64,000 nt of DNA from Anabaena sp. UHCC 0204. Its GTDB lineage: Bacteria > Cyanobacteriota > Cyanobacteriia > Cyanobacteriales > Nostocaceae. The notes under the pieces were generated by a model. The model was not told where the DNA came from. It made no database searches and worked only from the letters and a program-made list of their open reading frames with translations. The stretch covers positions 62,001 through 126,000 of the forward strand of contig NZ_VIKW01000005.1 in assembly GCF_009711975.1 (NCBI RefSeq), written 5' to 3'. The position numbers were made by a program, and so were the translations under genes. Shown here in pieces: positions 53,627 to 62,216 of this stretch (the stretch's first letter is position 1; every line of letters begins with the position of its first letter).

Positions 53627-54991
53627 ATGGCATTGCCAATTATTGCAATTATCGGTCGCCCCAATGTGGGCAAATCCACCTTTGTTAATCGTTTAGCCGG
53701 AGACCAAACGGCGATAGTCCACGATGAACCAGGGGTAACGCGCGATCGCACTTATCGCCCGGCATTTTGGAATGATCGTGATTTTGTCGTAGTAGACACA
53801 GGTGGCTTAGTTTTTAACGATGACACCGAATTTCTGCCTTTGATTCGTCAACAGGCTTTAATGGCGCTTTCAGAAGCCTGTGCTGCTATTTTCGTAGTAG
53901 ATGGGCAAGTTGGTCTTTTGCCCGCAGATCAAGAAATTGCCGAATGGTTACGTCAACAACCATTACCCGTGTTGTTGGCTGTTAATAAATGTGAATCTCC
54001 TGATCAAGGAATCATTCAAGCTGCTGAATTTTGGGAATTAGGATTAGGTGAACCTTACCCCATTTCTGCCATTCATGGTAGCGGCACAGGGGAAATCTTA
54101 GATGAGTTACTTAATCACATTCCCCTCACCCCACAAATAGAGGAAAATACTGAAATTAAAGTTGCCATTGTCGGCAGACCAAATGTAGGTAAATCCAGTT
54201 TGCTCAATGCTTTCGTGGGGGAAAATCGAGCTATTGTCAGTCCTATTTCGGGAACAACCAGAGATACAATTGATACAATAGTTGAACGAGGTGGGCAAAC
54301 CTACAGGTTAATTGATACTGCCGGAATTCGCAAAAAGAAACATATAGAATACGGGACGGAATTCTTCAGTATTAACCGCGCTTTTAAAGCTATTCGCCGG
54401 GCTGATGTAGTGTTATTAGTGATTGATGCCGTAGATGGCGTAACTGAGCAAGATCAAAAATTAGCAGGACGGATTTTAGAAGAAGGCCGCGCTTGTGTTG
54501 TTGTTGTCAATAAGTGGGATGCTGTAGAGAAAGACTCTTACACGATCTATGATCATGGAAAAGAGTTACAATCACGCTTGCACTTTACGGAATGGGCAGA
54601 TACCATTTATGTTAGTGCTGTCACGGGACAACGGGTAGAAAAGATTTTAGAATTGGTAAATAAAGCTGCTGAAGCACACAAACGTCGTGTAAGTACATCA
54701 GTAATTAATGAAGTTCTAGAAGATGCTATTAGTTGGCATTCACCACCAACTTCACGGGGCGGTCGTCAAGGTAAGATATACTATGGAACTCAGGTGAGTA
54801 GTCAGCCTCCTTCTATCGCTTTATTTGTCAATGATAATAGCCGTTTTAACGACAATTATCGTCGCTACATTGAACGCCAATTCCGCAAACAGTTAGGTTT
54901 TCAAGGTACACCCATTCGGCTATTTTGGCGCAGTAAGAAAGTTCGGGAAATGGAACTTGGTGGACCAAATCGAGCTACTCGTGTAAAATAG
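53627..54991 (+). CDS. der: Ribosome-assembly GTPase Der (EngA)
   Basis: A 454-aa GTPase with two tandem G domains and a C-terminal KH-like domain. G domain 1 has [18 protein letters not shown] and NKCE. G domain 2 has [33 protein letters not shown] and NKWD. The C-terminus ([26 protein letters not shown]-like, [12 protein letters not shown]) binds rRNA. It is needed for 50S maturation. EcfT follows on the same strand across an STRR tract. Confidence 0.96.
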   Translation: MALPIIAIIGRPNVGKSTFVNRLAGDQTAIVHDEPGVTRDRTYRPAFWNDRDFVVVDTGGLVFNDDTEFLPLIRQQALMALSEACAAIFVVDGQVGLLPADQEIAEWLRQQPLPVLLAVNKCESPDQGIIQAAEFWELGLGEPYPISAIHGSGTGEILDELLNHIPLTPQIEENTEIKVAIVGRPNVGKSSLLNAFVGENRAIVSPISGTTRDTIDTIVERGGQTYRLIDTAGIRKKKHIEYGTEFFSINRAFKAIRRADVVLLVIDAVDGVTEQDQKLAGRILEEGRACVVVVNKWDAVEKDSYTIYDHGKELQSRLHFTEWADTIYVSAVTGQRVEKILELVNKAAEAHKRRVSTSVINEVLEDAISWHSPPTSRGGRQGKIYYGTQVSSQPPSIALFVNDNSRFNDNYRRYIERQFRKQLGFQGTPIRLFWRSKKVREMELGGPNRATRVK

Positions 54992-55014
54992 ATAACTATT
55001 GTCAGTTAGTCATC

Positions 55015-55137
55015 ATAAAAAGGGCAGAGGAGCAGGGGAGCAGGGAAGCAGGGGAAAAATATTCCTTTGCAACTGACGACTGACAACTGACAGCGGACAA
55101 CTGACAGCGGACAACTGACAACTGACAACTGCCAAAA
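55015..55137. repeat. STRR tract between der and the EcfT-like gene
   Basis: GGGAGCAGGGAAGCAGGGG units (55031-55054) are followed by about ten CTGACAA and CGGACAACTGACAG units up to the next ATG. Confidence 0.85.
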
Positions 55138-55138
55138 C

Positions 55139-56068
55139 ATGGATTTATTGCGATCGCTTCCACTCGGACTTTACTTAGAAGAACCGCAAACTTGGTTACA
55201 TAAACTCGATCCGCGAGTCAAGTTAATGTGGTTATTGAGCTTTCTCAGTAGTTATGTTGTTGCTAACAACTTTTGGCGAGTATTGCTGGTATTACTGTTA
55301 ATTCTTTTTACTGTATTTGCCAGAATTCCCCTGAGAGTATGGCGACAACAAATGGGCTGGCTGTTGATACTATCATTTATGGTATTAGTAATTGGCTCGA
55401 TTAGTCCTGATGGATTAGGGATAAATTATCAGTCCCGTTTACCAGCAAATGAACAAATCCTCACCCAACCAACCACCGCTAAAAATACCCAAGTTACCCC
55501 CGAAATCACCAATAGCAATAAAGAATATAGCTATGTGTTGATTGATAAAGGATTTGTGAAAGTAAGTCGCCGTTCCTTGGATTTAGCAATTAGCTTGAGT
55601 ACAATAGTTTTTACATTAATCTACAGCACTAATTTATATTTGCTGACAACCGCACCCGAAGAAATCACTTCGGGAATGGAAAGTTTAATGCAGCCTTTGC
55701 GAAAGTTTAATATTCCAGTCACAGAAATTACCCTAACTCTAACTTTATCTTTACGGTTTATTCCTCTGGTTTTAGAAGAAATCCAAAACCTAGTTCGTTC
55801 CGTCATGACTAGGGCAATTAATTGGAAAAAACTAGGATTAAAAGGAGGAGCAAAAGTGTGGTTAATTGTGACTGAAAGATTATTAGAAAATCTGCTTTTG
55901 CGAGCCGAACAAATGGCAAATGCGATGATGGTAAGAGGTTTTACCAGTCCTAATGAACATCGAGTTAAATGGCAAGAATTAAGATTAAGAATAGGAGATG
56001 GGTTAGCGATCGCCATTTTAATCATATTTTGGGGTATCAGAATCGCCTTTGGTTCTAAAATTTCTTAA
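55139..56068 (+). CDS. CbiQ/EcfT-type energy-coupling factor membrane protein
   Basis: A 309-aa membrane protein. The N-terminal WLHKLDPRVKLMWLLSFL is the conserved EcfT/CbiQ start. Four or five helices follow. The coupling helices near the C-terminus carry LRFIPLVLEEIQNLVRSVMT and RAEQMANAMMVRGFTSP, the two Ala-Arg-Gly (ARG-like) motifs that contact the ATPases. ECF transporters import vitamins or metals. The ATPase and substrate-binding subunits are not adjacent. It carries a soluble loop of about 45 residues (LPANEQILTQPTTAKN) between helices. Confidence 0.88.
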   Translation: MDLLRSLPLGLYLEEPQTWLHKLDPRVKLMWLLSFLSSYVVANNFWRVLLVLLLILFTVFARIPLRVWRQQMGWLLILSFMVLVIGSISPDGLGINYQSRLPANEQILTQPTTAKNTQVTPEITNSNKEYSYVLIDKGFVKVSRRSLDLAISLSTIVFTLIYSTNLYLLTTAPEEITSGMESLMQPLRKFNIPVTEITLTLTLSLRFIPLVLEEIQNLVRSVMTRAINWKKLGLKGGAKVWLIVTERLLENLLLRAEQMANAMMVRGFTSPNEHRVKWQELRLRIGDGLAIAILIIFWGIRIAFGSKIS

Positions 56069-56096
56069 TAAAAGCTATTTCAACAATGGACAAAAA

Positions 56097-56124
56097 GTGC
56101 GTTATGTAGGCATCGCTAACGCAC
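56097..56124. repeat. GTGCGTTA/TAACGCAC inverted repeat
   Basis: Perfect 8-bp arms at 56097-56104 and 56117-56124 with a 12-nt loop, 28 bp after the EcfT stop. They are related to the hairpin after the P450 gene and to TAACGCACC at about 30987. STRR units (AATTGACA) follow at 56152-56182. Confidence 0.55.
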
Positions 56125-56275
56125 CTTACTTATCTTGATGGCTATAAAAACAATTGACAATTGACAATTGATAATTGACAACGCTTAATAACCCAGATTC
56201 AAGACTATTTTGATCTCCTTCTAATTCTTCCTTCTTCTAACTCTAACGAAAAGACTTTATCAGAAAACCCTATGT

Positions 56276-57340
56276 ATGATAGATAATAACAACCTTTTAT
56301 TACGTAATCTTTGGTACTATGCACTACCTAGTCATCTCCTGAAACCAGGTAAGATGGTGGCGCGGATTTTCTTGGGAGAACCAGTATTATTAATGAGAAG
56401 CCAAGATGGTCAGGTTTCTGCTGTGCGGGATATTTGTCCTCATCGGGCTGTACCATTGAGTTGTGGCCGATTCGATGGACAAGAAGTAGAATGCTGTTAT
56501 CACGGTTGGCGTTTTAACCCTGCTGGACATTGTGTAGCAATTCCTTCTTTATTGCCAGAACAAGACATAGATTTAAATCGCTTCAATGTGCAATCATATC
56601 CCATCCATGAAACTCAAGGCAATATTTGGATATACATGACAGATGGTGATAAATCCTCACCCAGTGCTTCCGAAATGGACGTTCCCATAGTTCCAGGTTT
56701 TGCTGAACAACTCCCTCAATTAGTTGAGGTAATGCGGTTTCCCTGTTTTGTTGATCATGCGGTGACAGGTTTAATGGACCCGGCTCATTCTCCTTATGTA
56801 CATCGGGTATGGTGGTGGAGAAGTGGAGAACTACATGAAGAAGTCAAGCAATTTGATCCTTCACCTTATGGGTTTACAGTTCGACGACATAAATTGTCAG
56901 AGAATATGGAGAATATGAGCCGATTATATTGGTTAGTCGGTGGTGGTATTCCAGAAGTAGAAATTTCTTTTCGGTTACCAGGTGTGAGAATAGAAGAGAT
57001 AACTTTTGGTAAACATCGTCTTTCTAATTTAACAGCAGTTACACCAATTTCTGAGACAGAAACTGAGGTAAATTTTATTCTTTATGGAATGCCTACTTGG
57101 TTACAAATATTCAAACCTTTAATTCATATATTGGCACGAAAATTCCTGGGACAAGATCGCGCCGTGGTAGAAAAACAGCAAATTGGACTCAAATATGATC
57201 CAGTGTTGCGATTAATTAAAGATTCCGATATGCAAGCCCAATGGTACTATCAGTTAAAGCGGGAGTTTGCTCGCGCAGCATCTGAAAAACGCGAATTTAT
57301 CAATCCTGTTAAAAGTCTGTTACTGCGATGGCTGGCTTAA
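56276..57340 (+). CDS. Rieske-type ring-hydroxylating oxygenase (pheophorbide a oxygenase-like)
   Basis: A 354-aa protein. The N-terminal Rieske [2Fe-2S] domain has CPHRAVPLSCG and CCYHGWRF (Cys-x-His and Cys-x2-His ligands). The mononuclear iron site is in FVDHAVTGLMDPAHSPYVH (two His plus Asp). The overall plan follows plant PaO/Tic55/cell-death-suppressor relatives in cyanobacteria. The substrate is unknown, possibly a chlorophyll derivative. The usual C-terminal membrane helices are not obvious. Confidence 0.87.
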   Translation: MIDNNNLLLRNLWYYALPSHLLKPGKMVARIFLGEPVLLMRSQDGQVSAVRDICPHRAVPLSCGRFDGQEVECCYHGWRFNPAGHCVAIPSLLPEQDIDLNRFNVQSYPIHETQGNIWIYMTDGDKSSPSASEMDVPIVPGFAEQLPQLVEVMRFPCFVDHAVTGLMDPAHSPYVHRVWWWRSGELHEEVKQFDPSPYGFTVRRHKLSENMENMSRLYWLVGGGIPEVEISFRLPGVRIEEITFGKHRLSNLTAVTPISETETEVNFILYGMPTWLQIFKPLIHILARKFLGQDRAVVEKQQIGLKYDPVLRLIKDSDMQAQWYYQLKREFARAASEKREFINPVKSLLLRWLA

Positions 57341-57362
57341 TATTGTCAGAATCAGATGGTTA

Positions 57363-57422
57363 TCGAGTTTCGACTCCGCTCAACTACCGCGACTTGTACT
57401 GAGCGAAGTCGAAGTAAGTCGA
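57363..57422. repeat. TCGAGTTTCGACTCCGCTCA inverted repeat
   Basis: About 60 bp whose ends (TCGAGTTTCGACTCCGCTCA and TGAGCGAAGTCGAAG...TCGAG) are complementary with few mismatches. It is a widespread cyanobacterial dispersed repeat type and lies after the Rieske gene. Confidence 0.65.
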
Positions 57423-57502
57423 GATAATGTACAGGATTAAAGGATGAACAGGATGAAAATAGGGAATTGATCACCCAGGGTTTCTTGGTGATCAAAACTA
57501 AT

Positions 57503-57622
57503 TTATTTTTTAGTGCTGAAGATGGTAGTGAACATCATCAACATTCCCCCTACCAAAATAATGAGGCCTAATCCCCCAGTCACTAAATCCAAAGTATTGT
57601 TATCTATAGTCATACTATCCAT
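57503..57622 (-). CDS. 39-aa single-span membrane protein
   Basis: An ATG at 57620-57622, closely preceded by AGGGGAG, opens a 39-codon frame ending TAA at 57503. The product has an acidic/polar N-terminus (MDSMTIDNNTLDL), one membrane helix (GGLGLIILVGGMLMMFTTI) and a short basic tail (STKK). A second ATG three codons in (MTIDNN) is also possible. Size and layout resemble the small subunits of thylakoid complexes, but it matches none that I can name. It is divergent from the nucleotidyltransferase gene by 20 bp. Confidence 0.6.
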   Translation of the reverse strand: MDSMTIDNNTLDLVTGGLGLIILVGGMLMMFTTIFSTKK

Positions 57623-57642
57623 GCTCCCCTAAAATCTATGTT

Positions 57643-58185
57643 ATGAATAATAATACACAACTACAAATTATTCTTGCTAATTCAATTGTTGCTACTGTTT
57701 TACCTGCGATCGCTCAACTTGATTTACCTAACTGGTGGTTGGCTGGAGGTGCAGTCAGAAATACAGTTTGGCGTTCTCTTTTTAGTAAAGAATGTGATTT
57801 ATTTATCAAAGATTTTGATATTGCTTTTTTTGATCATGACGGAAACCGTGAACAAGAATTATTAGCTAAATCTACTCTAAAAACACAATTTCCTGAACAT
57901 GAGTTTGATGTCAAAAATCAAGCCAGTTTTGGGCATTGGCGGGCTGGAAGCATGACTTATAATAGCACGGAAGATGGCATTAATAATTGGTTACATACGG
58001 CGACTGCTGTAGGAGTGCGGATGAATAAACAGGGAGAATGGCAATTTTTTACTCCCTATGGTTTAGATGATTTATTTAACGGCATTATTCGACCAACACC
58101 AACGCATATTCATAATCCAGATGCTGATCAAAAAGCAGCCAGTTTTTTACAAAAATGCTCTTGTCTGCGGTTAGTAAAAGATTAG
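57643..58185 (+). CDS. Nucleotidyltransferase family protein (DUF925-like)
   Basis: A 180-aa protein. NWWLAGGAVRNTVWRSLF (nucleotidyltransferase Gly-Gly), then FIKDFDIAFFDHDGNREQE (paired Asp metal ligands), then GHWRAGSMTYNSTEDGINNW and TAVGVRM fit the DUF925/NTP_transf_6 family. The target is unknown. The stop codon TAG is formed at the junction with the 112-bp miniature element that begins at 58185, so the original C-terminus may have been changed. Confidence 0.82.
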   Translation: MNNNTQLQIILANSIVATVLPAIAQLDLPNWWLAGGAVRNTVWRSLFSKECDLFIKDFDIAFFDHDGNREQELLAKSTLKTQFPEHEFDVKNQASFGHWRAGSMTYNSTEDGINNWLHTATAVGVRMNKQGEWQFFTPYGLDDLFNGIIRPTPTHIHNPDADQKAASFLQKCSCLRLVKD

Positions 58186-58296
58186 GAGGTTGCTGAATTG
58201 AAGTATGAAAATCAAAAACTATATTTCTCAAACTCTTACTCTTTGCGCCTCTGCGCCTCTGCGTGAGAAAAATTCATACTTTCATTCACCACCGCC
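58185..58296. mobile_element. 112-bp miniature element, copy 1
   Basis: Starts GGAGGTTGCTGAATTGAAGT and ends TTCATACTTTCATTCACC-ACCGCC; the ends are imperfect inverted repeats of about 24 bp. The centre has CTCTTTGCGCCTCTGCGCCT. Its length is identical to the copy at 59087. Flanks AAGATTA and AAGATAA may be an eroded target duplication. It has no coding capacity. Confidence 0.75.
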
Positions 58297-58375
58297 AAGA
58301 TAAGTTATGATTTATGAACATAGGTGATTAGAAGTCGTGACTACACAATAAAGTATATTTTCCAGGAATACTACT

Positions 58376-59011
58376 ATGTATCAAACAGATCCACCCCGTT
58401 CACCTCAAGAGGTGTTACCAACGATGTATGATCTCAAAAGTGAAGATCCAGAGGAGAAAGGTTTGCCTGATCAATTTCATTTATTACAACCTCGTTTATT
58501 AGACGAAACTTTTAATTCTCCTACCTATCCTAGCAACAAAATATTTACCGCTAGTGATATGAATTTATATTATGATCCCAATCATCCAACATGGTATAAA
58601 AGACCAGATTGGTTTGTATCTGTGGGTGTTTCTCCCCTTTATAAAAATGGCGATTTACGTTTAAGTTATGTAATGTGGCAAGAAGGAATTACACCTTTTA
58701 TTATAGTTGAATTACTATCACCAGGAACAGAAAAGGAAGATTTAGGACAGACTTTAAGAGATGTGGAAAAACCGCCAACGAAATGGGAAGTTTATGAACA
58801 GATTTTAAGGATTCCCTATTATGCTATTTTTGACCGTTACAAGTATGAATTTAGAATGTTTAAATTAGATGGTGGTCGTTATGCGGAAATAGATTTATCA
58901 TCATCAAATCATCGTTTTTGGATACCAGAAATAGAATTAGGTTTGGGTGTTTGGGAAGGAACATATAATAATATTCAGCAGCCTTGGTTACGCTGGTATG
59001 AAGATGAGTGA
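58376..59011 (+). CDS. Uma2 family (DUF820) PD-(D/E)XK nuclease-like protein
   Basis: A 211-aa protein. RPDWFVSVGV gives the Asp, and FIIVELLSPGTEKEDLGQTL gives the Glu-x-x-Ser/Lys part of the PD-(D/E)XK-type site. WEVYEQILRIPYYAIFDRY is the typical Uma2 C-terminal block. The family is hugely expanded in cyanobacteria. Nuclease activity is predicted from the fold and the biological role is unknown. The gene is bracketed by two copies of the same miniature element. Confidence 0.87.
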   Translation: MYQTDPPRSPQEVLPTMYDLKSEDPEEKGLPDQFHLLQPRLLDETFNSPTYPSNKIFTASDMNLYYDPNHPTWYKRPDWFVSVGVSPLYKNGDLRLSYVMWQEGITPFIIVELLSPGTEKEDLGQTLRDVEKPPTKWEVYEQILRIPYYAIFDRYKYEFRMFKLDGGRYAEIDLSSSNHRFWIPEIELGLGVWEGTYNNIQQPWLRWYEDE

Positions 59012-59086
59012 ATTTGGTGATATTTATATCTAATTAAGTAGATTGGCGTTAAAAATTGTCTTTATGACAAGGGAACAGAAAAATCA

Positions 59087-59198
59087 GGCGTTGCTGAATC
59101 AGAGTATGAAATTTAAAAATTAGATTTCTTTAACTCTTAATTCTTTGCGCCTTTGCGCCTTTGCGTGAGGCTAATTCATACATTCAATCAGCAACGCC
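59087..59198. mobile_element. 112-bp miniature element, copy 2, with 8-bp target duplication
   Basis: Begins GGCGTTGCTGAATCAGAGTA and ends TTCATACATTCAATCAGCAA-CGCC. The 24-bp ends match as inverted repeats apart from a few bases. AAAAATCA stands immediately on both sides (59079-59086 and 59199-59206), a perfect 8-bp direct repeat as left by transposition. No open frame is inside, so it is a MITE-like non-autonomous element. Confidence 0.85.
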
Positions 59199-59354
59199 AA
59201 AAATCAGTTGTGTAATTAATTCTGTCCCATAACTTCAATGAAATGGGAAAATTCCAAATCTCAAACTTTGCGCCTTTGCGCGTTCGTGCAGCGTGCCGTA
59301 GGCATAACATAATTCATACCGCCATAATTAAATTATGGCTAAATTACAAAAGTA

Positions 59355-59363
59355 TGCTATACT
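59355..59363 (+). promoter_or_regulatory. Putative extended -10 promoter of tRNA-Arg
   Basis: TGCTATACT (TGn plus TATACT at 59358-59363) lies 13 bp before the mature tRNA 5' end. No clear -35. Confidence 0.45.
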
Positions 59364-59376
59364 AGCGAATGTATAA

Positions 59377-59449
59377 GGGCGCGTGGCTCAGTGGATAGAG
59401 CAACAGGTTCCGGTCCTGTGGGTCGGGGGTTCAAATCCCTCCGCGCTCG
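59377..59449 (+). tRNA. tRNA-Arg (anticodon CCG)
   Basis: 73 nt folding as a full cloverleaf. The acceptor stem is GGGCGCG/CGCGCTC with one G-U pair and discriminator G. The D-arm is GCTCAGTGGATAGAGC. The anticodon stem ACAGG/CCTGT surrounds the loop TTCCGGT, so the anticodon is CCG at 59410-59412. The T-arm is GGGGG-TTCAAAT-CCCTC. CCA is not encoded. It decodes CGG arginine codons. Confidence 0.95.
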
Positions 59450-59555
59450 TTTAAAAAAATAATCAAAATGGCGCTTTTGCTACAAAGCGTCTGTTTATTT
59501 GTGAATTTATTCCCCTGGTTATATGAACCAGGAGTTTAAAAATGTAAATACAGAT

Positions 59556-60242
59556 TTACAATCTTTGCAGCAAATTTACGCCATGTGTATCAGTACCACA
59601 AGTGTTAAATAAATTGAACTTCTGAGCTAACTGTTGAACTTCCTCAGTTTCCACCACACTAGGTTTCCAGGGTTTGGGGTTACTGTAAGCATAGAAAGCT
59701 TCAACACCATCAATCCCATAATCAGCCGCAGCAGGAATGAGATCAAAATGCGATCGCTTGTACCGGGCTGGATGAGCCAGTACCGCTAGTCCACCTGCTT
59801 GATGAATAGCTGCAATCACGTTAACTGCTTGATAAACCTTACCTACAGTAGGCATCCTTTGTAAATAAGGCTTCATGCTGGGATGTTCGGAATCAAAAGC
59901 ATAAGCCAAAATATGGACTTCAACATTGAGCAGATTGGCATTAATTTCTACACCACTCCACAGGTGAGGAGTATCTATATCTGGATTACTCCACTTCCAA
60001 TCTTCTAACCAAGCTAGAGCCGTCTTGTAGCCATTGATACTATGATGATCTGTGATTGCTAGACCTTTTAAGCCAATAGCGATCGCCTGAGTCATCAATT
60101 CACTCGGTTCTAGTTTGCCATCCGAGTGAACCGTGTGCATATGAAAATTAAATAACTTGGGACAACTTTGTGCATCAATGCTTTGGAATACTTGCTTCAG
60201 TATTTCCTTGGAAACAGTAGTCCGGGCAAAATTTACAACCAT
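59556..60242 (-). CDS. PHP domain phosphoesterase
   Basis: 228 aa from the ATG at 60242, with AGAGGGG ahead; a TTG five codons earlier is rejected. Metal-binding PHP motifs are FNFHMHTVHSDGKLEP (HxH and SDG), LAITDHHSING and VLAHPARY, with GTDTHG near the C-terminus. It resembles RNase AM/YciV-type 3',5'-nucleotide bisphosphate phosphatases. Function by family only. It lies about 270 bp downstream of purM on the same strand. Confidence 0.87.
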   Translation of the reverse strand: MVVNFARTTVSKEILKQVFQSIDAQSCPKLFNFHMHTVHSDGKLEPSELMTQAIAIGLKGLAITDHHSINGYKTALAWLEDWKWSNPDIDTPHLWSGVEINANLLNVEVHILAYAFDSEHPSMKPYLQRMPTVGKVYQAVNVIAAIHQAGGLAVLAHPARYKRSHFDLIPAAADYGIDGVEAFYAYSNPKPWKPSVVETEEVQQLAQKFNLFNTCGTDTHGVNLLQRL

Positions 60243-60515
60243 AACCCCTCTACACAAAAATTACATTCTTCTCAAACCACCAACACGCCACACTTATAAA
60301 TGAGATATAACGAATACCGCTAACTGGTAAATACAGATACTTCCTCAACTGCACCAATGGATTTTTGCAATATGTTAAGACTACGTTAGCAAATATTAAC
60401 GCTGACGGCGATGAGTATTTTTGATTACTTTCATCAAGAGAATTTAAAGTTTGTGTATAAGTTCCATCCCATCTCCCTCTATCTTCCTTACTCAGTCTGC
60501 TTTTTCCTCTTGTTA

Positions 60516-61541
60516 TCAAAATAAACCTACCAATTCACCCGTCCCCTCAATCACTTCACCAATAACATTAGCAGGAATATCCAGAGCTTGAAAATGAGTA
60601 ATTACCTGTTCTGCTTGCTGGGGTGGAACTAATAAGACAAAACCAATCCCCATATTAAAAGTATTGTACATAGCTTCAGCACTTACAGAACCAGCCTCAG
60701 CCAGCCAATGGAATACAGGGGGAATAGTCCAACTATTTGGGATAAGTTTAATAGCTTGACCTTTGCCCAAACATCTAGGTAAATTTTCTGGTAAACCGCC
60801 ACCAGTAATGTGCGCCATCCCATGAATTTCTAAACCAGTTTGCAATGCAGCGAGAACAGATTTTACATAAATCCGTGTAGGTGTAAGAAAAGTCGCACCA
60901 ATAGAATTTCCATTTAATAAATCTGGGGTATCACTCCAAGCAAAACCACCATCACTCACAATTTTCCGCACCAAACTTAAACCATTACTATGCACACCCG
61001 CACTAGCTAAACCTATAGCTACATCTCCCACTTTTACCTGTGAACCATCAAGCATTCGGCTTTTTTCGACAATTCCCACACAAAACCCAGCTAAGTCATA
61101 TTCACCAACTTGGTAAAAACCCGGCATTTCCGCCGTTTCTCCCCCCAATAAAGCCGAACCTGCTAATTGACAACCCGCAGCTATCCCCGCGACAACTTGA
61201 GTTAATTGTTCTTTATCTAACTTACCAGTAGCCACATAATCTAGAAAAAACAGCGGTTCTGCGCCTGATGTCAACACATCATTAACACACATCCCCACCA
61301 AATCTATGCCAACGGTGTCATGACGGTTGAGAATTTGGGCTATTTTTAGCTTTGTACCCACACCATCCGTCCCAGACACCAAAACTGGTTCTTTATAGCC
61401 TGTGGGGAGTTGAAAGCAACCACCAAACCCACCCAGTCCACCTAAAACTTCTTTTCTGAAGGTACTTTGCACCAAATTGCGAATTTGATCTACAAAAGCT
61501 CTACCTGCTTCAACATCAACACCTGCATCCCGATAATCCAT
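60516..61541 (-). CDS. purM: Phosphoribosylformylglycinamidine cyclo-ligase (AIR synthetase)
   Basis: A 341-aa enzyme of purine synthesis that closes FGAM to AIR with ATP. Landmarks are [36 protein letters not shown], the ATP-binding [12 protein letters not shown], and [15 protein letters not shown]. Length and order are normal. The upstream side has a double hairpin repeat at 61638-61675. Confidence 0.95.
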   Translation of the reverse strand: MDYRDAGVDVEAGRAFVDQIRNLVQSTFRKEVLGGLGGFGGCFQLPTGYKEPVLVSGTDGVGTKLKIAQILNRHDTVGIDLVGMCVNDVLTSGAEPLFFLDYVATGKLDKEQLTQVVAGIAAGCQLAGSALLGGETAEMPGFYQVGEYDLAGFCVGIVEKSRMLDGSQVKVGDVAIGLASAGVHSNGLSLVRKIVSDGGFAWSDTPDLLNGNSIGATFLTPTRIYVKSVLAALQTGLEIHGMAHITGGGLPENLPRCLGKGQAIKLIPNSWTIPPVFHWLAEAGSVSAEAMYNTFNMGIGFVLLVPPQQAEQVITHFQALDIPANVIGEVIEGTGELVGLF

Positions 61542-61637
61542 GCCTAACTACACCGTTATCAATTCATAACTTAGGTTATTTATCATCACACAATTTAGGT
61601 ACTAAGTAGAATAGACTAAATAATTCCAGGTTTGTAG

Positions 61638-61675
61638 TGAGGACTTTAGTCCTCATGTAAGGGCTTCAGCCCTTA
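61638..61675. repeat. Two adjacent perfect hairpin repeats
   Basis: TGAGGACT-tt-AGTCCTCA (61638-61655) and TAAGGGCT-tc-AGCCCTTA (61658-61675) stand side by side, flanked by GTAG and CTAC. This paired form is a dispersed repeat type in filamentous cyanobacteria. It is located between divergent purM and the secreted-protein gene. Confidence 0.75.
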
Positions 61676-61826
61676 CTACCAAATCATCTCAATATTTTTT
61701 ACACTACTTAATCTAAGTTGATTTATTTTTGTCTAGTTACTTAAACCTTTTTGTGATTATTGATAAATTTAAACTAACCATTGTATCCTAAATAATTTAG
61801 GATTGCTATATATATTGGGTGCATCA

Positions 61827-62204
61827 GTGAATAGTTATTTAATTACAGGAATAATCACAGCTATTTTATGGCAAGCTTCATTATGCAAGGCTTGGACACA
61901 ACCACCTCCTTGCATTCCCAGAACTTTACCTGGAGTTAGCAACTCTCTCAATAGTTTCCGAGAAAATAATATTATCGTTATTGGCAAAGTTCCTAATCGT
62001 CAATATGTAGTTGTTGTACCTGGAGAATCGGCGAAATTATTAAACACTGTGAGAAGTTACGTTTCTGACGCATTTCTGGCACAGCATAGACGTGGAGCTT
62101 ATATATATGCTGGAGGATCTACAAAAAGAGGGGAAGCAGAATGCTTATCTTATGTGTTGAGATCCTACGGATTAGATGCCAGGGTTGTCTACTTTCAAAA
62201 ATAG
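61827..62204 (+). CDS. Exported protein of unknown function (SPOR-like C-terminus)
   Basis: 125 aa if translation starts at the GTG at 61827; a TTG at 61803 would add eight residues. A signal peptide (SYLITGIITAILWQASLCKA) is followed by a short domain (IIVIGKVPNRQYVVVVPGES, GAYIYAGGSTKRGEAECLSY, YGLDARVVYF). The paired strand-helix pattern with LDARVVYF at the end recalls SPOR domains that bind glycan strands of peptidoglycan. That is a weak match. It lies 12 bp upstream of the FecR gene, so the two are probably co-transcribed. Confidence 0.7.
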   Translation: MNSYLITGIITAILWQASLCKAWTQPPPCIPRTLPGVSNSLNSFRENNIIVIGKVPNRQYVVVVPGESAKLLNTVRSYVSDAFLAQHRRGAYIYAGGSTKRGEAECLSYVLRSYGLDARVVYFQK

Positions 62205-62216
62205 GAAAAATTTAAA

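Larger units (their letters stand above)
59012..59376. other. Repeat-rich intergenic region before the tRNA
   Basis: 365 bp holding the second miniature element and, at about 59250-59320, a damaged third relative (CTCAAACTTTGCGCCTTTGCG ... TAATTCATA). That relative is interrupted by another repeat, CGTTCGTGCAGCGTGCCGT. The tRNA promoter region occupies the last 40 bp. Confidence 0.6.

Noticed and set aside
60250-60519. 89-aa minus-strand frame between purM and the PHP gene
   Set aside because: It overlaps both gene ends, has no recognisable domain or ribosome site, and reads like noncoding DNA.
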